Source: UBA3951 sp050952125
Lineage (GTDB): Bacteria > Bacillota > Sulfobacillia > Fermentithermobacillales > Fermentithermobacillaceae
Length of the DNA stretch: 64,000 bases
Assembly (NCBI GenBank): GCA_050952125.1
Contig: JBMNKK010000004.1
Coordinates: 717,416-781,415, forward strand
Reading direction: 5' to 3'
Part shown: in pieces, positions 17,920 to 27,234 of the stretch
How positions within the stretch are numbered: the first letter of the stretch is position 1
How the letters are laid out: the number at the start of each line of letters is the position of its first letter
The notes under the pieces: model-generated
What the model saw: the letters and a program-made list of their open reading frames with translations, nothing else
What the model was told of the DNA's origin: nothing
The model's database searches: none
Program-made: the position numbers and the translations under genes

Positions 17920-19619
17920 GACCTTACCTCCTCGCGCTTGGAGTCCATGAAAGACTGTGCCTCCCAAATAGTGTACTTGTAACCCTGTTCTGTGAGAAAT
18001 AGTTGCCGCTTCTGAGAGAACTCCTGGTCTTTCGTGTTCTTTGTCACAAGCGAGTAAAAGGTGGCACTTTCTCCCTGCGGCTTTGGCCGGAGTATTCTAC
18101 CCAGCCTCTGCGCTTCTTCCTGCCGGGAGCCGAAAGTGCCGGACACTTGTATGGCCACGTTTGCGTCCGGTAGGTCGACCGAGAAGTTGGCGACTTTAGA
18201 TACCACCAACGTCTTCAGGGACCCTTCCCTAAATCTGCCGTAGAGTTCCTCACGTTCGGCGTTCGGGGTCTGGCCGCACAGGAGCGGCGCGTCAAGGATT
18301 CTGGATATTACTTCGAGTTGGTCAAGGTATTGGCCTATGACCAGGACCTGGTCGCCAGCGTGCCTTTTCAGAATCTCCTGTACCAGAGACATCTTGTTCT
18401 CGTTTGTCGCTGCAATGCGGTACTTGTCGCGTTCGGAAGCGACGGCATATGCCAGCCTGTCGTCAGCGTTCATGTCAACCCTAATCTCATAGCAGTGAGC
18501 CTGCGCTATCCAGTTCTGTTCCTCGAGTTCCTTCCAGGGCTTGTCGAAACGCTTAGGGCCGATAAGGCTGAACACTTCGTCCTCACGCCCGTCCTCTCTC
18601 ACCAGCGTTGCCGTCAGGCCTAGCCGCCTTCTGGCCTGAAGGTCGGCAGTTATCCGGAATACCGGCGCGGGCAGGAGGTGGACTTCGTCGTAGATTATGA
18701 GGCCCCAGTTCCTCTCGCCGAAGAGTGAGAAGTGGGGGTACTCGTTGTCAGAATTCCGCCTTCTATGCACGAGTATCTGGTATGTTGTGACCGTTACGGG
18801 CCCGATCTCCTTAATCTCGCCGCTATACTCTTTCACCATGCTCTCATCAAGTGTGGTCTTGTCCACAAGCTCTCCTATCCACTGCCTGAGAGCTACTATA
18901 TTGGTTGTGAGAATAAGAGTCTGAGCAGCCGCTTTTTCCATGGCTCCCATGCCAACGATTGTCTTTCCGGCTCCGCAGGGAAGCACGACAACTCCGCTGC
19001 CTCCGCGAACCGTGCCTCCTGCCCAGAATGCATCGCAGGCAGCCTGTTGGTACGGCCGGAGGCCAAAAGGTTTGCCCTGGGTTGTCGTCGTTCGCAACGA
19101 AAAACGGAGAGGGTCGCCCTCCACATATCCTGCCAGGTCTTCACAGGGATAGCCCATCTTGATCAGGACCTGCTTGAGGGGTCCCCGATCGATGGTGTCC
19201 ACAGTGAAGGATTGGTTCGATAGACTCTTCCTTATGAAACGCTGCACCTTGTCGGAATGCGTGATCTCTTGGAAGACCATGGGATCCGAGCAGGTGATAA
19301 CGAGGTCTCCGCCTTCGCGCGTCATGCGGATGAGCCCGAACTTTGCCATGGTGTCCCGCACGTAGGTCACCATGTTCTGCGGCACGGGGTATCTCGAGAA
19401 GCGCGTCAGGCTATCGATGACCTCGTCAGGGTGGAGGCCGACGGCCGCGGCGTTCCAGAGTGACAAGGGCGACAGCCGGTAGGTGTGGATATACTCCGGA
19501 CTCTTCACGAGGTCGGAAAACCTCATAAGGCTGTCTCTGGCCTTCTCGTAAGCCGGATTATCGACTTCTACCAGTATAGTTCCGTCGCTCTGGACTACCG
19601 CCGGGTTATCCTTCGCCAT
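17916..19619 (-). CDS. Bacterial XPB-type DNA helicase (SF2)
   Basis: XPB helicases open DNA in transcription and nucleotide excision repair in eukaryotes and archaea; a subset of bacteria also encode one. The 567-residue protein has an N-terminal damage-recognition-like region, then Walker A CGAGKTIVG near residue 218, the DEVH box (IIYDEVHLLPAP) near residue 310, the RED motif in TATLVREDGRED, and helicase motif VI in QRLGRILRPK. The ATG at 19619 has AAGGAGGA just upstream; a longer frame to 19661 is rejected. It is the first gene of a two-gene minus-strand operon and is divergent from pcrA. Confidence 0.92.
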   Translation of the reverse strand: MAKDNPAVVQSDGTILVEVDNPAYEKARDSLMRFSDLVKSPEYIHTYRLSPLSLWNAAAVGLHPDEVIDSLTRFSRYPVPQNMVTYVRDTMAKFGLIRMTREGGDLVITCSDPMVFQEITHSDKVQRFIRKSLSNQSFTVDTIDRGPLKQVLIKMGYPCEDLAGYVEGDPLRFSLRTTTTQGKPFGLRPYQQAACDAFWAGGTVRGGSGVVVLPCGAGKTIVGMGAMEKAAAQTLILTTNIVALRQWIGELVDKTTLDESMVKEYSGEIKEIGPVTVTTYQILVHRRRNSDNEYPHFSLFGERNWGLIIYDEVHLLPAPVFRITADLQARRRLGLTATLVREDGREDEVFSLIGPKRFDKPWKELEEQNWIAQAHCYEIRVDMNADDRLAYAVASERDKYRIAATNENKMSLVQEILKRHAGDQVLVIGQYLDQLEVISRILDAPLLCGQTPNAEREELYGRFREGSLKTLVVSKVANFSVDLPDANVAIQVSGTFGSRQEEAQRLGRILRPKPQGESATFYSLVTKNTKDQEFSQKRQLFLTEQGYKYTIWEAQSFMDSKREEVRS

Positions 19620-19833
19620 TGGTCCTCCTTGAGTCATGAAATCTCGCGATCGAATAGTCACGCCTAAACAATAATGATTCTCCGTCCGGACCGGAGCTCC
19701 TGCTCATCACCAGACGTTTCGGCAGCGTTTGGTTATCCCTAAGCTACAGCCCGAGAGCTTCCCTGGCGATATCCGCCGCCAATCCGCTATACTGTCTTTG
19801 TCTGAACTCCAAATACATATTTGGCGGTGTATC

Positions 19834-21768
19834 ATGCCTGAAACCCGTGTTCTTCAAGGACTCAACCCCAAGCAGGTGGAAGCGGTGACCCATGTCCACG
19901 GCCCCCTTCTCATCCTGGCCGGAGCCGGCTCCGGTAAGACTACTGTGCTTACGAGGCGGGTGGCCTACCTGATCTCGGAAGGGGCTCCTCCCGGATCGAT
20001 ATTGGCCATCACCTTCACCAATAAGGCAGCAAACGAGCTCAAGAGTCGTATCGAAGCTCTGCTCGGTGACCGCGCCAAAGGTGTATGGGCTATGACCTTC
20101 CACTCAGCATGCGTGCGCATCCTGAGGACGGAACTGCCTGGCCTCGGCAGGTCAGGCAGGTTCACGATCGTGGATAGCGACGACCAGGTGAAGATCATGC
20201 GCAAAGTGCTGAAAGAGCTGGATCTCAATGAAAAGCAGTATACTCCCTCGGGCTTGCTGCACACCATTTCTGCAGCCAAAGACAACCTGAGAGATCCGGA
20301 AGAGTATGCCAAGACCGCATTCACTTTCTATGAAACCAAGGTTGCTCAGGCTTACAGTCTCTATCAACAGAAGCTTCGCGAACAGGACGGTATGGACTTC
20401 GATGACCTAATCATGGAGACCGTCGTGATGTTTCAGAACCATCCGGATGTTCTGGCCAAGTACCAGGAACGTTTCAGATATATCCTTGTCGATGAGTACC
20501 AGGATACCAACCGGGCTCAATACGAGCTGACGAGACTCTTGGCAGCCTCTCACCACAACATAGCTGTTGTCGGCGATGACGATCAGAGCATCTACACGTT
20601 TCGTGGAGCGGATATCCGCAATATCCTGGAGTTTGAGAGAGACTATCCTGAGTGCCACGTAGTCAAACTCGAGCAGAATTACCGCTCGACTCAGGTGATT
20701 CTCGATGGAGCCTTCCACGTGGTGAGCAACAATCTGGAGAGGAAGGACAAGCGCCTCTGGACCGCGGCCGAAGGCGGCTCACTCATTACTCTGTACGCAG
20801 CTCAAAGCGGGCAGGACGAGGCCAGGTTTGTCGCAGGAGAGATTGAGCAGTTGGTGGTGGGGCGCGGTTTCCCTCTATCCTCTTGTGCCATACTGTACCG
20901 TACGAACGCTCAGTCCAGGTTGTTTGAGGAAGCCTTCCTTGAGAGAGGCATTCCTTACGCTGTCCTCTCGGGTAGGCGGTTCTACGACCGGAAGCACATC
21001 AAGGATGTCCTGAGCTATCTCAGGCTCATTCTGAACCCGAAGGATGTCATCTCGTTCGAGCGGGTCGCAAACGAGCCTCCCAGAGGTCTGGGACCCGCCG
21101 CGCTACGGAAGATCGGAAGTTATGCCGCAGGCGCGAATGTGGATTTGATAAGGGCTTTGATGGCTGCGCCCGACATCAAAGGGCTGACGGCTCCGCAGAA
21201 GAAGGCGGCGAGCGATCTAGGGCGGGTGTTGTCGGATATCGCCGCGAGGGGAATCGATCAGCCGGTTCACTACATACTAAAGGATGTCATGGAACAAACT
21301 GGCTACCTGGCACACCTTGAGGCTCAGGGAACGCCCGACAGCCGCGAGCGGCTCGAGGACTTGAATGAGCTCCTCGCTTCGGTAAGGGTGTTCTCGGAAT
21401 CGGGAGGCGATCTTCAGGCTTACGTAGAGCAATGCGCTCTGGTGTCGGACCAGGATACCTATGATGAGGGTAAAGACGCCTGCGTGATGGGCACGTTCCA
21501 TTCTGCCAAAGGCCTTGAGTTTGACGCGGTGTTTCTGGTCGGAATGGAAGAGGGTATCCTTCCGCACGTTCGTTCCACTAACGACGAGCGCCAGATCGAG
21601 GAGGAACGGCGCCTGCTGTACGTAGGTATGACCAGGGCAAAGAAGTTGCTTTACATGACGTTCTCATGGTCACGTGAAATGAGCATAGGTCTTGGCAGGG
21701 TTCGCGTATCCAGGTTTGTATCGGAGATACCGCGAGAGCTCTTGGAGGTCAGGACCTGGGACGAGTAA
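19834..21768 (+). CDS. pcrA: UvrD/PcrA-family ATP-dependent DNA helicase
   Basis: PcrA is a 3'-5' SF1 helicase for repair and replication-fork clearance. Walker A is GAGSGKTT (near residue 33), Walker B/motif II is VDEYQDTN, motif III is GDDDQSIYTFRGAD, and motif VI is YVGMTRAKKLLYMTFS. The ATG at 19834 gives the usual N-terminus (PETRVLQGLNPKQ), although its ribosome site is weak. The upstream frame to 19729 is not similar to PcrA. At 644 residues it is shorter than usual (about 720-740) and ends just after the helicase core, so it lacks the C-terminal RNA-polymerase-binding extension. Confidence 0.92.
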   Translation: MPETRVLQGLNPKQVEAVTHVHGPLLILAGAGSGKTTVLTRRVAYLISEGAPPGSILAITFTNKAANELKSRIEALLGDRAKGVWAMTFHSACVRILRTELPGLGRSGRFTIVDSDDQVKIMRKVLKELDLNEKQYTPSGLLHTISAAKDNLRDPEEYAKTAFTFYETKVAQAYSLYQQKLREQDGMDFDDLIMETVVMFQNHPDVLAKYQERFRYILVDEYQDTNRAQYELTRLLAASHHNIAVVGDDDQSIYTFRGADIRNILEFERDYPECHVVKLEQNYRSTQVILDGAFHVVSNNLERKDKRLWTAAEGGSLITLYAAQSGQDEARFVAGEIEQLVVGRGFPLSSCAILYRTNAQSRLFEEAFLERGIPYAVLSGRRFYDRKHIKDVLSYLRLILNPKDVISFERVANEPPRGLGPAALRKIGSYAAGANVDLIRALMAAPDIKGLTAPQKKAASDLGRVLSDIAARGIDQPVHYILKDVMEQTGYLAHLEAQGTPDSRERLEDLNELLASVRVFSESGGDLQAYVEQCALVSDQDTYDEGKDACVMGTFHSAKGLEFDAVFLVGMEEGILPHVRSTNDERQIEEERRLLYVGMTRAKKLLYMTFSWSREMSIGLGRVRVSRFVSEIPRELLEVRTWDE

Positions 21769-21841
21769 GAGGTATGAGGAGGGCGCGAACGGGTTGGTTG
21801 TCACCCGGCGGCCGCGGTAGAGGGTAAGAGAGGTGGCTTCG

Positions 21842-23896
21842 ATGAAGGCGATCTCAGAGGAAGAAGCACGTAAACGTATTATCAGCCTTAGCCGTGAGTT
21901 GAGAGAGCATCAATACCGTTATTACGTGCTGGACGACCCTACCATCTCCGACGCGGAGTATGACAGGATGTACAGGGAACTCGAAGAGATAGAGCGCCTG
22001 TATCCTTCGCTGGTTAGGCCGGACTCGCCTACCCAACGGGTAGGCGGCGAAGTATCTCCGGGATTTCGTCCGGTCCCTCACCGCCGGCCTGTCTTAAGCC
22101 TGTCAAACGCGTTTTCGGTAGAGGAAGTCCGCGCCTTCGACAGGCGCGTGCGCGAATATACCGGCAGCGATGCTTCTGTAACGTATGTAGTCGAGCCCAA
22201 AATTGACGGGCTATCGGTTATCCTCCGCTACGAAGAGGGGGTTCTCACGTCCGGACTCACCAGAGGCGACGGCATCACGGGCGAAGACGTGACCCGGAAC
22301 ATAAGAACCGTGAAATCCATTCCCCTGGCACTGAGGCGCGGAGGCACGAAAGATGCTGTCCCGCGTTTTCTCGAAGTGAGGGGCGAGGTCTACCTGCCCA
22401 AAGATGATTTTGCCAGGCTCAATGAGATGCGACAGGAAGAGGGGCTCTCCGTCTTCGCGAACCCGCGTAACGCTGCGGCAGGTTCGCTCCGGCAGCTTGA
22501 CCCGCGAGTTACGGCCAGGCGCCCTCTCCGCGCTCTGTTCTATGAGATAAGAGAGATGGCGGGCGACAGCACTGATACTGTAGTGTCTACAGAGTCGGAG
22601 ATGCTGGTTCTATTAAGGGAGATGGGCCTACCCGTTCCCGCCCATACCTTGGCGGCGTCACCCGACGAGCTGGTTCAATCGATCTCCCGGTGGGAAGAGG
22701 AACGGCACAAGCTGCCTTATGATACCGACGGACTTGTCATCAAGGTAGATGACCGTGATTTGGGCGTGAGGATGGGCTTTACCGGGCATTCGCCTCGCGC
22801 GCAAATCGCCTACAAGTTTCCTGCGGAGCAGGTGGAGACAAGGGTTCTCGACATCATCTTGCAGGTCGGGCGGACCGGGGTGCTGACTCCCACGGCGATC
22901 CTTACCCCGGTGCGGGTATCGGGATCGACCGTCTCAAGGGCAACGCTGCACAATGAGGACATCATACGTGAGAAGGACATCCGGATAGGCGATACGGTGG
23001 TGCTCCAAAAAGCGGGTGAGATTATTCCCGAGATTGTCTCGGTTGTGAAGGATAAGCGCACAGGAACCGAGCGGGAGTTCTACTGGCCAAGCACATGTCC
23101 CGCGTGCGGAGGAGAGGTTGTGAGGTTTCCGGGAGAAGCCGCGTACAGGTGCACGGGAATGGCCTGCCCCGCTCAGATAAGGGAACGCCTCATTCATTTC
23201 GCCTCCAGAGACGCGATGGACATTCGCGGATTAGGGCCCGCAATGGTGGATGCGCTGTTGGAGGCGGGCTTGGTCAAGGATGCGGGGGATCTCTACTTCC
23301 TGTCTGTTGAGGACATCCGCAGTCTGCCCCGCCAGGGTGAGAAATCTGCCGCGAATCTGGTAGCTGCCGTAGAAGCGTCTAAGGAGCGGCCGCTTGCCAG
23401 ATTGTTGTTTGCTTTGGGGATAAGGCATGTTGGGCAGCGAGCATCCTATGACCTTGCCGAACGGTTCCGGAGCCTCGATGCGTTCTTAAGTGCTGCTGAA
23501 GGTGAACTCGCATCGGTACCTGACATTGGACCCGAGACGGTGAGGTCCATCGTTACCGCCCGGAAACAACCTTCCATGGCTGAACTGGTGGGCAAGCTCA
23601 AAAGGGCAGGGGTTCAAGCGGCGCTATCTGTGGAGGAGGTCCGCAAGCCTACGGAAGGAGTATTCTCAGGACAGACGATCGTCATAACCGGCAGCATACC
23701 GGGAATGACCAGGCAGGAAGCGGAAGAGGCGGTTAGGAATCTTGGAGGGACAGTGTCGTCTTCGGTGTCCAAGAAGACCTCGGCCGTTGTGGTTGGCGAG
23801 AGTCCGGGCTCGAAGTTTGAAAAGGCCCGCGAACTAGGGATAAGGGTAATCCCTGCACATGAGTTTGTTTCGATGGTCCAGGGGAGGGGGATCTAG
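21842..23896 (+). CDS. ligA: NAD-dependent DNA ligase
   Basis: LigA seals nicks using NAD as adenylate donor. The 684-residue protein has the Ia domain at the N-terminus (HQYRYYVLDDPTISDAEYD) and the adenylation lysine motif KIDG near residue 120. The OB fold follows, then a four-cysteine zinc finger (CPACGGEVV and YRCTGMACP), helix-hairpin-helix repeats (IRHVGQRAS, VPDIGPETV) and a C-terminal BRCT domain (GQTIVITGSIPGMTRQEAEE). ATG at 21842 has AGAGG about 9 bases upstream; GTG at 21833 is an alternative. It follows pcrA in the same direction. Confidence 0.96.
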   Translation: MKAISEEEARKRIISLSRELREHQYRYYVLDDPTISDAEYDRMYRELEEIERLYPSLVRPDSPTQRVGGEVSPGFRPVPHRRPVLSLSNAFSVEEVRAFDRRVREYTGSDASVTYVVEPKIDGLSVILRYEEGVLTSGLTRGDGITGEDVTRNIRTVKSIPLALRRGGTKDAVPRFLEVRGEVYLPKDDFARLNEMRQEEGLSVFANPRNAAAGSLRQLDPRVTARRPLRALFYEIREMAGDSTDTVVSTESEMLVLLREMGLPVPAHTLAASPDELVQSISRWEEERHKLPYDTDGLVIKVDDRDLGVRMGFTGHSPRAQIAYKFPAEQVETRVLDIILQVGRTGVLTPTAILTPVRVSGSTVSRATLHNEDIIREKDIRIGDTVVLQKAGEIIPEIVSVVKDKRTGTEREFYWPSTCPACGGEVVRFPGEAAYRCTGMACPAQIRERLIHFASRDAMDIRGLGPAMVDALLEAGLVKDAGDLYFLSVEDIRSLPRQGEKSAANLVAAVEASKERPLARLLFALGIRHVGQRASYDLAERFRSLDAFLSAAEGELASVPDIGPETVRSIVTARKQPSMAELVGKLKRAGVQAALSVEEVRKPTEGVFSGQTIVITGSIPGMTRQEAEEAVRNLGGTVSSSVSKKTSAVVVGESPGSKFEKARELGIRVIPAHEFVSMVQGRGI

Positions 23897-23899
23897 GAT

Positions 23900-24223
23900 A
23901 TGCGGATTGATGTGAAGCACGTGGCCGATCTTGCCAGGATGCGCCTTTCCCCGGGTGAGGCGGCCAAGATCGAAAAGGATCTGGAATCAATTCTGAGGCA
24001 CATAGACAGGCTCTCCGAGATTGACGTTGAGGGAGTGGAACCCACGTTCGGCTTCAGGGGCGCAAAGGGAGTAGTGCTGGAGGAGGATACTCCCAGGCCC
24101 GGGCTGAACCGGGACAGACTTCTGGAGATAGCCCCCGAGGTTAGGGACGGCTACTACGTTGTACCGAAAGAAGCTCCGGCTTCCGATGACTCCGGCGAGG
24201 CTCCGCCAGGCGGGAGGCGATAG
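23900..24223 (+). CDS. gatC: Asp-tRNA(Asn)/Glu-tRNA(Gln) amidotransferase subunit C
   Basis: GatC stabilises the GatAB heterodimer that converts misacylated Glu-tRNA(Gln) (and Asp-tRNA(Asn)) to the amide form. The N-terminal motif HVADLARMRLSPGEAAKIEK and the loop IDVEGVEPTFGFRG fit the family. The length is 107 residues, slightly long because of a proline- and glycine-rich tail (APASDDSGEAPPGGRR). It starts three bases after ligA and ends one base before gatA. Confidence 0.92.
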   Translation: MRIDVKHVADLARMRLSPGEAAKIEKDLESILRHIDRLSEIDVEGVEPTFGFRGAKGVVLEEDTPRPGLNRDRLLEIAPEVRDGYYVVPKEAPASDDSGEAPPGGRR

Positions 24224-24224
24224 C

Positions 24225-25751
24225 ATGGAACTCTGGGAACTGAGTGCAAGCGAGATAGCCATGCGGGTGAAAGCTAAGGAAGTCTCGGCCCAAGAAGTGT
24301 TGGACGCGCACCTGGCCAGGATATCTGAAGTCGATCCCAGGCTTTGCGCTTTTCTTGAAGTGCTTGAACCCGAAGCGCGCATTGATGCCTCGCGGGTCGA
24401 CGCGAAGATAGCGCGCGGAGAAGACCCCGGAGTGTTGGCAGGCGTGCCCTGTGCAGTGAAGGACAACATGAACCTCAAGGGTACCGCTTGTACCTGCGGC
24501 TCTAGGATACTTGAGGGTTACATATCGCCGTACACCGCTACGGTGCTGGAGCGCCTGAGAGATGCGGGCGCTGTCTTGACCGGCAAGACAAACCTTGATG
24601 AGTTTGCGATGGGTTCGTCTACAGAGACTTCTGCCTTTATGGCCACGCGCAATCCGTGGGACGCGAGCCGTGTGCCGGGCGGGTCCAGCGGCGGCTCGGC
24701 AGCGGCAGTGGCAGCTGGGCTCTCAACTTTGGCCCTGGGTACCGACACCGGCGGTTCGATCCGGCAGCCAGCCTCCTTTACAGGCATTGTAGGGCTAAAG
24801 CCGACGTACGGGCGGGTATCCCGGTACGGGGTTGCCGCTTTTGCGTCCTCACTTGACCAGGTAGGTCCCTTCGGGCGGAACGTTCAGGATGCGGCGCTTG
24901 GCCTTGAGGCAATTGCGGGCTCCGACCCGCTCGATCCCACATCCCTCGACCAGCCTGTAGTGAGCTGGAGCAAGAGGCTTGAGCGTCCCGTAAGAGGTCT
25001 GAAGGCTGGAGTGCCCAAAGAGCTGCTGGGCCTTGGGGTTGACAGCGGCGTGCGCCGTGCCTTCGACCGGGCTTTAGAGGAACTGTCTCATTTAGGCCTC
25101 ATCATCGAGGAAGTATCCCTTCCCAGCTTGGCTTACGCTCTGGACGCGTACTACATAATCGCGCCTTCCGAAGCCTCATCCAATCTGTCGAGGTTTGACG
25201 GAGTGAGATACGGTCTTTCTTTGCGGGACAAGGGCTTGGAGGAGATGTATCGCGATACCCGGGGCAAGGGATTCGGTCCGGAAGTGCGCCTTAGGGTGAT
25301 GCTCGGCACCTTCGCGCTGTCTGCGGGATACTACGATGCATACTACTTGCGAGCAGCGAAGATTCGAACTCTCGTGCGGCGGGAGTTCGAGAAGGCCTTT
25401 GAAACATGTGACGTACTCCTCTCTCCGACGACTCCTTCCGTTGCTTTTGCGGCAGGTGACAGGATGATGGATCCGTACATGATGTACATGACGGACGTGA
25501 TGACGGTTCCCGTAAACCTAGCCGGACTCCCCGCTATGTCGGTGCCGTGCGGTTTCGCGTTGCCTGAAGGCGAAGACTCTACCGTGACGCTGCCCTGCGG
25601 GCTGCAGATCATCGGCAGACCTTTTGACGAGGAGACCGTGCTCGCGTTGGGGTATGCTGTGGAATCTGCGGGCAGGAGTGAGATGGAGGAGAGAGCGGCC
25701 GCCATGAGGAATAGCCTGGTGCTCTTGGAGGAGTGTGAGAGGGTTGACTGA
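24225..25751 (+). CDS. gatA: Amidotransferase subunit A (glutamine amidase)
   Basis: GatA hydrolyses glutamine to supply ammonia for tRNA-dependent amidation. The amidase Ser-cisSer-Lys triad is present: lysine in AVKDNMNLKG, the serines in PGGSSGGSAAAVAAG, and the downstream GTDTGGSIRQPASF. ATG at 24225 follows GGGAGGCG and gives the usual start ELWELSASEI. The protein is 508 residues long, slightly longer than usual. Its 3' end overlaps gatB by eight bases. Confidence 0.95.
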   Translation: MELWELSASEIAMRVKAKEVSAQEVLDAHLARISEVDPRLCAFLEVLEPEARIDASRVDAKIARGEDPGVLAGVPCAVKDNMNLKGTACTCGSRILEGYISPYTATVLERLRDAGAVLTGKTNLDEFAMGSSTETSAFMATRNPWDASRVPGGSSGGSAAAVAAGLSTLALGTDTGGSIRQPASFTGIVGLKPTYGRVSRYGVAAFASSLDQVGPFGRNVQDAALGLEAIAGSDPLDPTSLDQPVVSWSKRLERPVRGLKAGVPKELLGLGVDSGVRRAFDRALEELSHLGLIIEEVSLPSLAYALDAYYIIAPSEASSNLSRFDGVRYGLSLRDKGLEEMYRDTRGKGFGPEVRLRVMLGTFALSAGYYDAYYLRAAKIRTLVRREFEKAFETCDVLLSPTTPSVAFAAGDRMMDPYMMYMTDVMTVPVNLAGLPAMSVPCGFALPEGEDSTVTLPCGLQIIGRPFDEETVLALGYAVESAGRSEMEERAAAMRNSLVLLEECERVD

Positions 25752-27189
25752 CGCGCTTTACGAAATGATGATAGGACTCGAGGTTCACGTAGAGCTCCTT
25801 ACAGAGAGCAAGATGTTCTGCCGCTGCCCTGTTCGCTTCGGAGATCCTCCCAACACCAACGTCTGTCCGGTATGTATGGGCCTTCCCGGTGCGTTGCCTG
25901 TTCCAAACGAGAAGGCCGTGGAGCTAGGCCTGCGTGCCGCCATCGGACTTAACGCGCAGATCAATCTAGACAGCAGCTGGGACAGAAAAAACTACTTCTA
26001 TCCCGACCTCACTAAGGGATACCAGATAACCCAGTATGAAAAGCCGCTCGCTGAAAACGGGTGCATTGAGATAGATGAACCGAGAAAGGCGATCCGCGTC
26101 CGCAGGATCCACCTTGAGGAGGATACCGGTAAGTCAATCCATGCAGGGGATGACATCACAAGCGCGTCCTTTAGCCTCTTGGATTTCAACCGCTCCGGTG
26201 TTCCGCTCATTGAAATCGTGTCGGAGCCCGACATGAACTCGCCCGAGGAGGCAAGGCAGTACCTCGAGCGACTGCAGCGCATTTTGTCGTTTGCCGGAGT
26301 GTCGGATGTGAAGATGGAAGAAGGGTCCATGCGGGTGGACTGCAACATATCGGTGAGGCCTAAGGGAGCGGATACTCAGGGAACACCTGTGGAACTTAAG
26401 AACCTTAACTCGTTTCGGGCAGTCGTGAAGGCGCTGGGGTATGAGTTCAGGCGCCAGGTTGAGGCGCAAAAACGCGGTGAACGGATTGTACGCGAGACCA
26501 GGCATTGGGATGAATCCAGGGAAAGCACCTATTCCATGCGCACCAAAGAGTCCAATCAGGATTACCGGTACTTCCCGGAACCCGATCTTCCGAGGTTGAT
26601 TCTGGAGCAATCCGTAGTCGACGACGTGAGAGAGAGGATGCCGAGGCTGCCTGGAGAGATTGTCGCGGACTATATCACCCGGCTTGGGCTTCCGCAGTAT
26701 GATGCCCAAGTCCTGACCTTAAGCCCGCACCTTTCCCGCTTCTTCGATCGATGCGTGGAGAAAGGTGCGGACCCGAAGGCGGCATCGAACTGGATCATGG
26801 GAGACCTTTTGGGTTATATGAACCAGCACGGGGTGCCCTACGAGAAGATACCGGTCACTCCGGAAGGTCTAGCCGAGATGCTTGACCTTGTGAAAACTGG
26901 AGTTATCAGCGGAAAGATCGCCAAGGATGTCTTGGTGAAGATGATAGAGACCGGTAAGTCTCCTTCTGCCATCGTCAAGGAAGAAGGGCTTACTCAAGTT
27001 TCAGATGAAGGTGAACTCTCGGCGATAATCGCAGAGGTGATTGCCGCGAACCCCGGACCGGTTGCAGACGTCAAGAGCGGTAAGGAGAAAGCGATCGGCT
27101 TTCTGGTCGGGCAAGTCATGAAAGCCACCAAAGGCAGGGCTAATCCTGCAAAGGTAAACATAATGCTAAGGGAGAAGATACTAACTTAG
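25744..27189 (+). CDS. gatB: Amidotransferase subunit B (tRNA-binding kinase)
   Basis: GatB activates the misacylated tRNA by phosphorylation and transfers ammonia. The N-terminal IGLEVHVELLTESKMFC is diagnostic, with the zinc cysteines in CRCPVRFGDPPNTNVCPVCMG. The C-terminal YqeY-like helical tail is present (SGKEKAIGFLVGQVMKATKG). I chose TTG at 25744 because GGAGGAG lies 10 bases upstream; GTG at 25735 is too close to it. The protein is 481 residues long. With gatC and gatA it makes a complete GatCAB set. Confidence 0.95.
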   Translation: MTDALYEMMIGLEVHVELLTESKMFCRCPVRFGDPPNTNVCPVCMGLPGALPVPNEKAVELGLRAAIGLNAQINLDSSWDRKNYFYPDLTKGYQITQYEKPLAENGCIEIDEPRKAIRVRRIHLEEDTGKSIHAGDDITSASFSLLDFNRSGVPLIEIVSEPDMNSPEEARQYLERLQRILSFAGVSDVKMEEGSMRVDCNISVRPKGADTQGTPVELKNLNSFRAVVKALGYEFRRQVEAQKRGERIVRETRHWDESRESTYSMRTKESNQDYRYFPEPDLPRLILEQSVVDDVRERMPRLPGEIVADYITRLGLPQYDAQVLTLSPHLSRFFDRCVEKGADPKAASNWIMGDLLGYMNQHGVPYEKIPVTPEGLAEMLDLVKTGVISGKIAKDVLVKMIETGKSPSAIVKEEGLTQVSDEGELSAIIAEVIAANPGPVADVKSGKEKAIGFLVGQVMKATKGRANPAKVNIMLREKILT

Positions 27190-27234
27190 TGTTATGGGCA
27201 TAACTTGATGATAGGGGAAAGAGGGGGGCATGGC

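Noticed and set aside
16119..19667. Plus-strand frames of 60-163 residues across the XPB region
   Set aside because: They are antisense to two well-supported minus-strand genes and show no family motifs.
19729..19833. Upstream extension of pcrA to 19729
   Set aside because: The added residues (PKLQPESFPGDIRRQ and onward) are unlike PcrA N-termini, whereas ATG 19834 gives the usual start.
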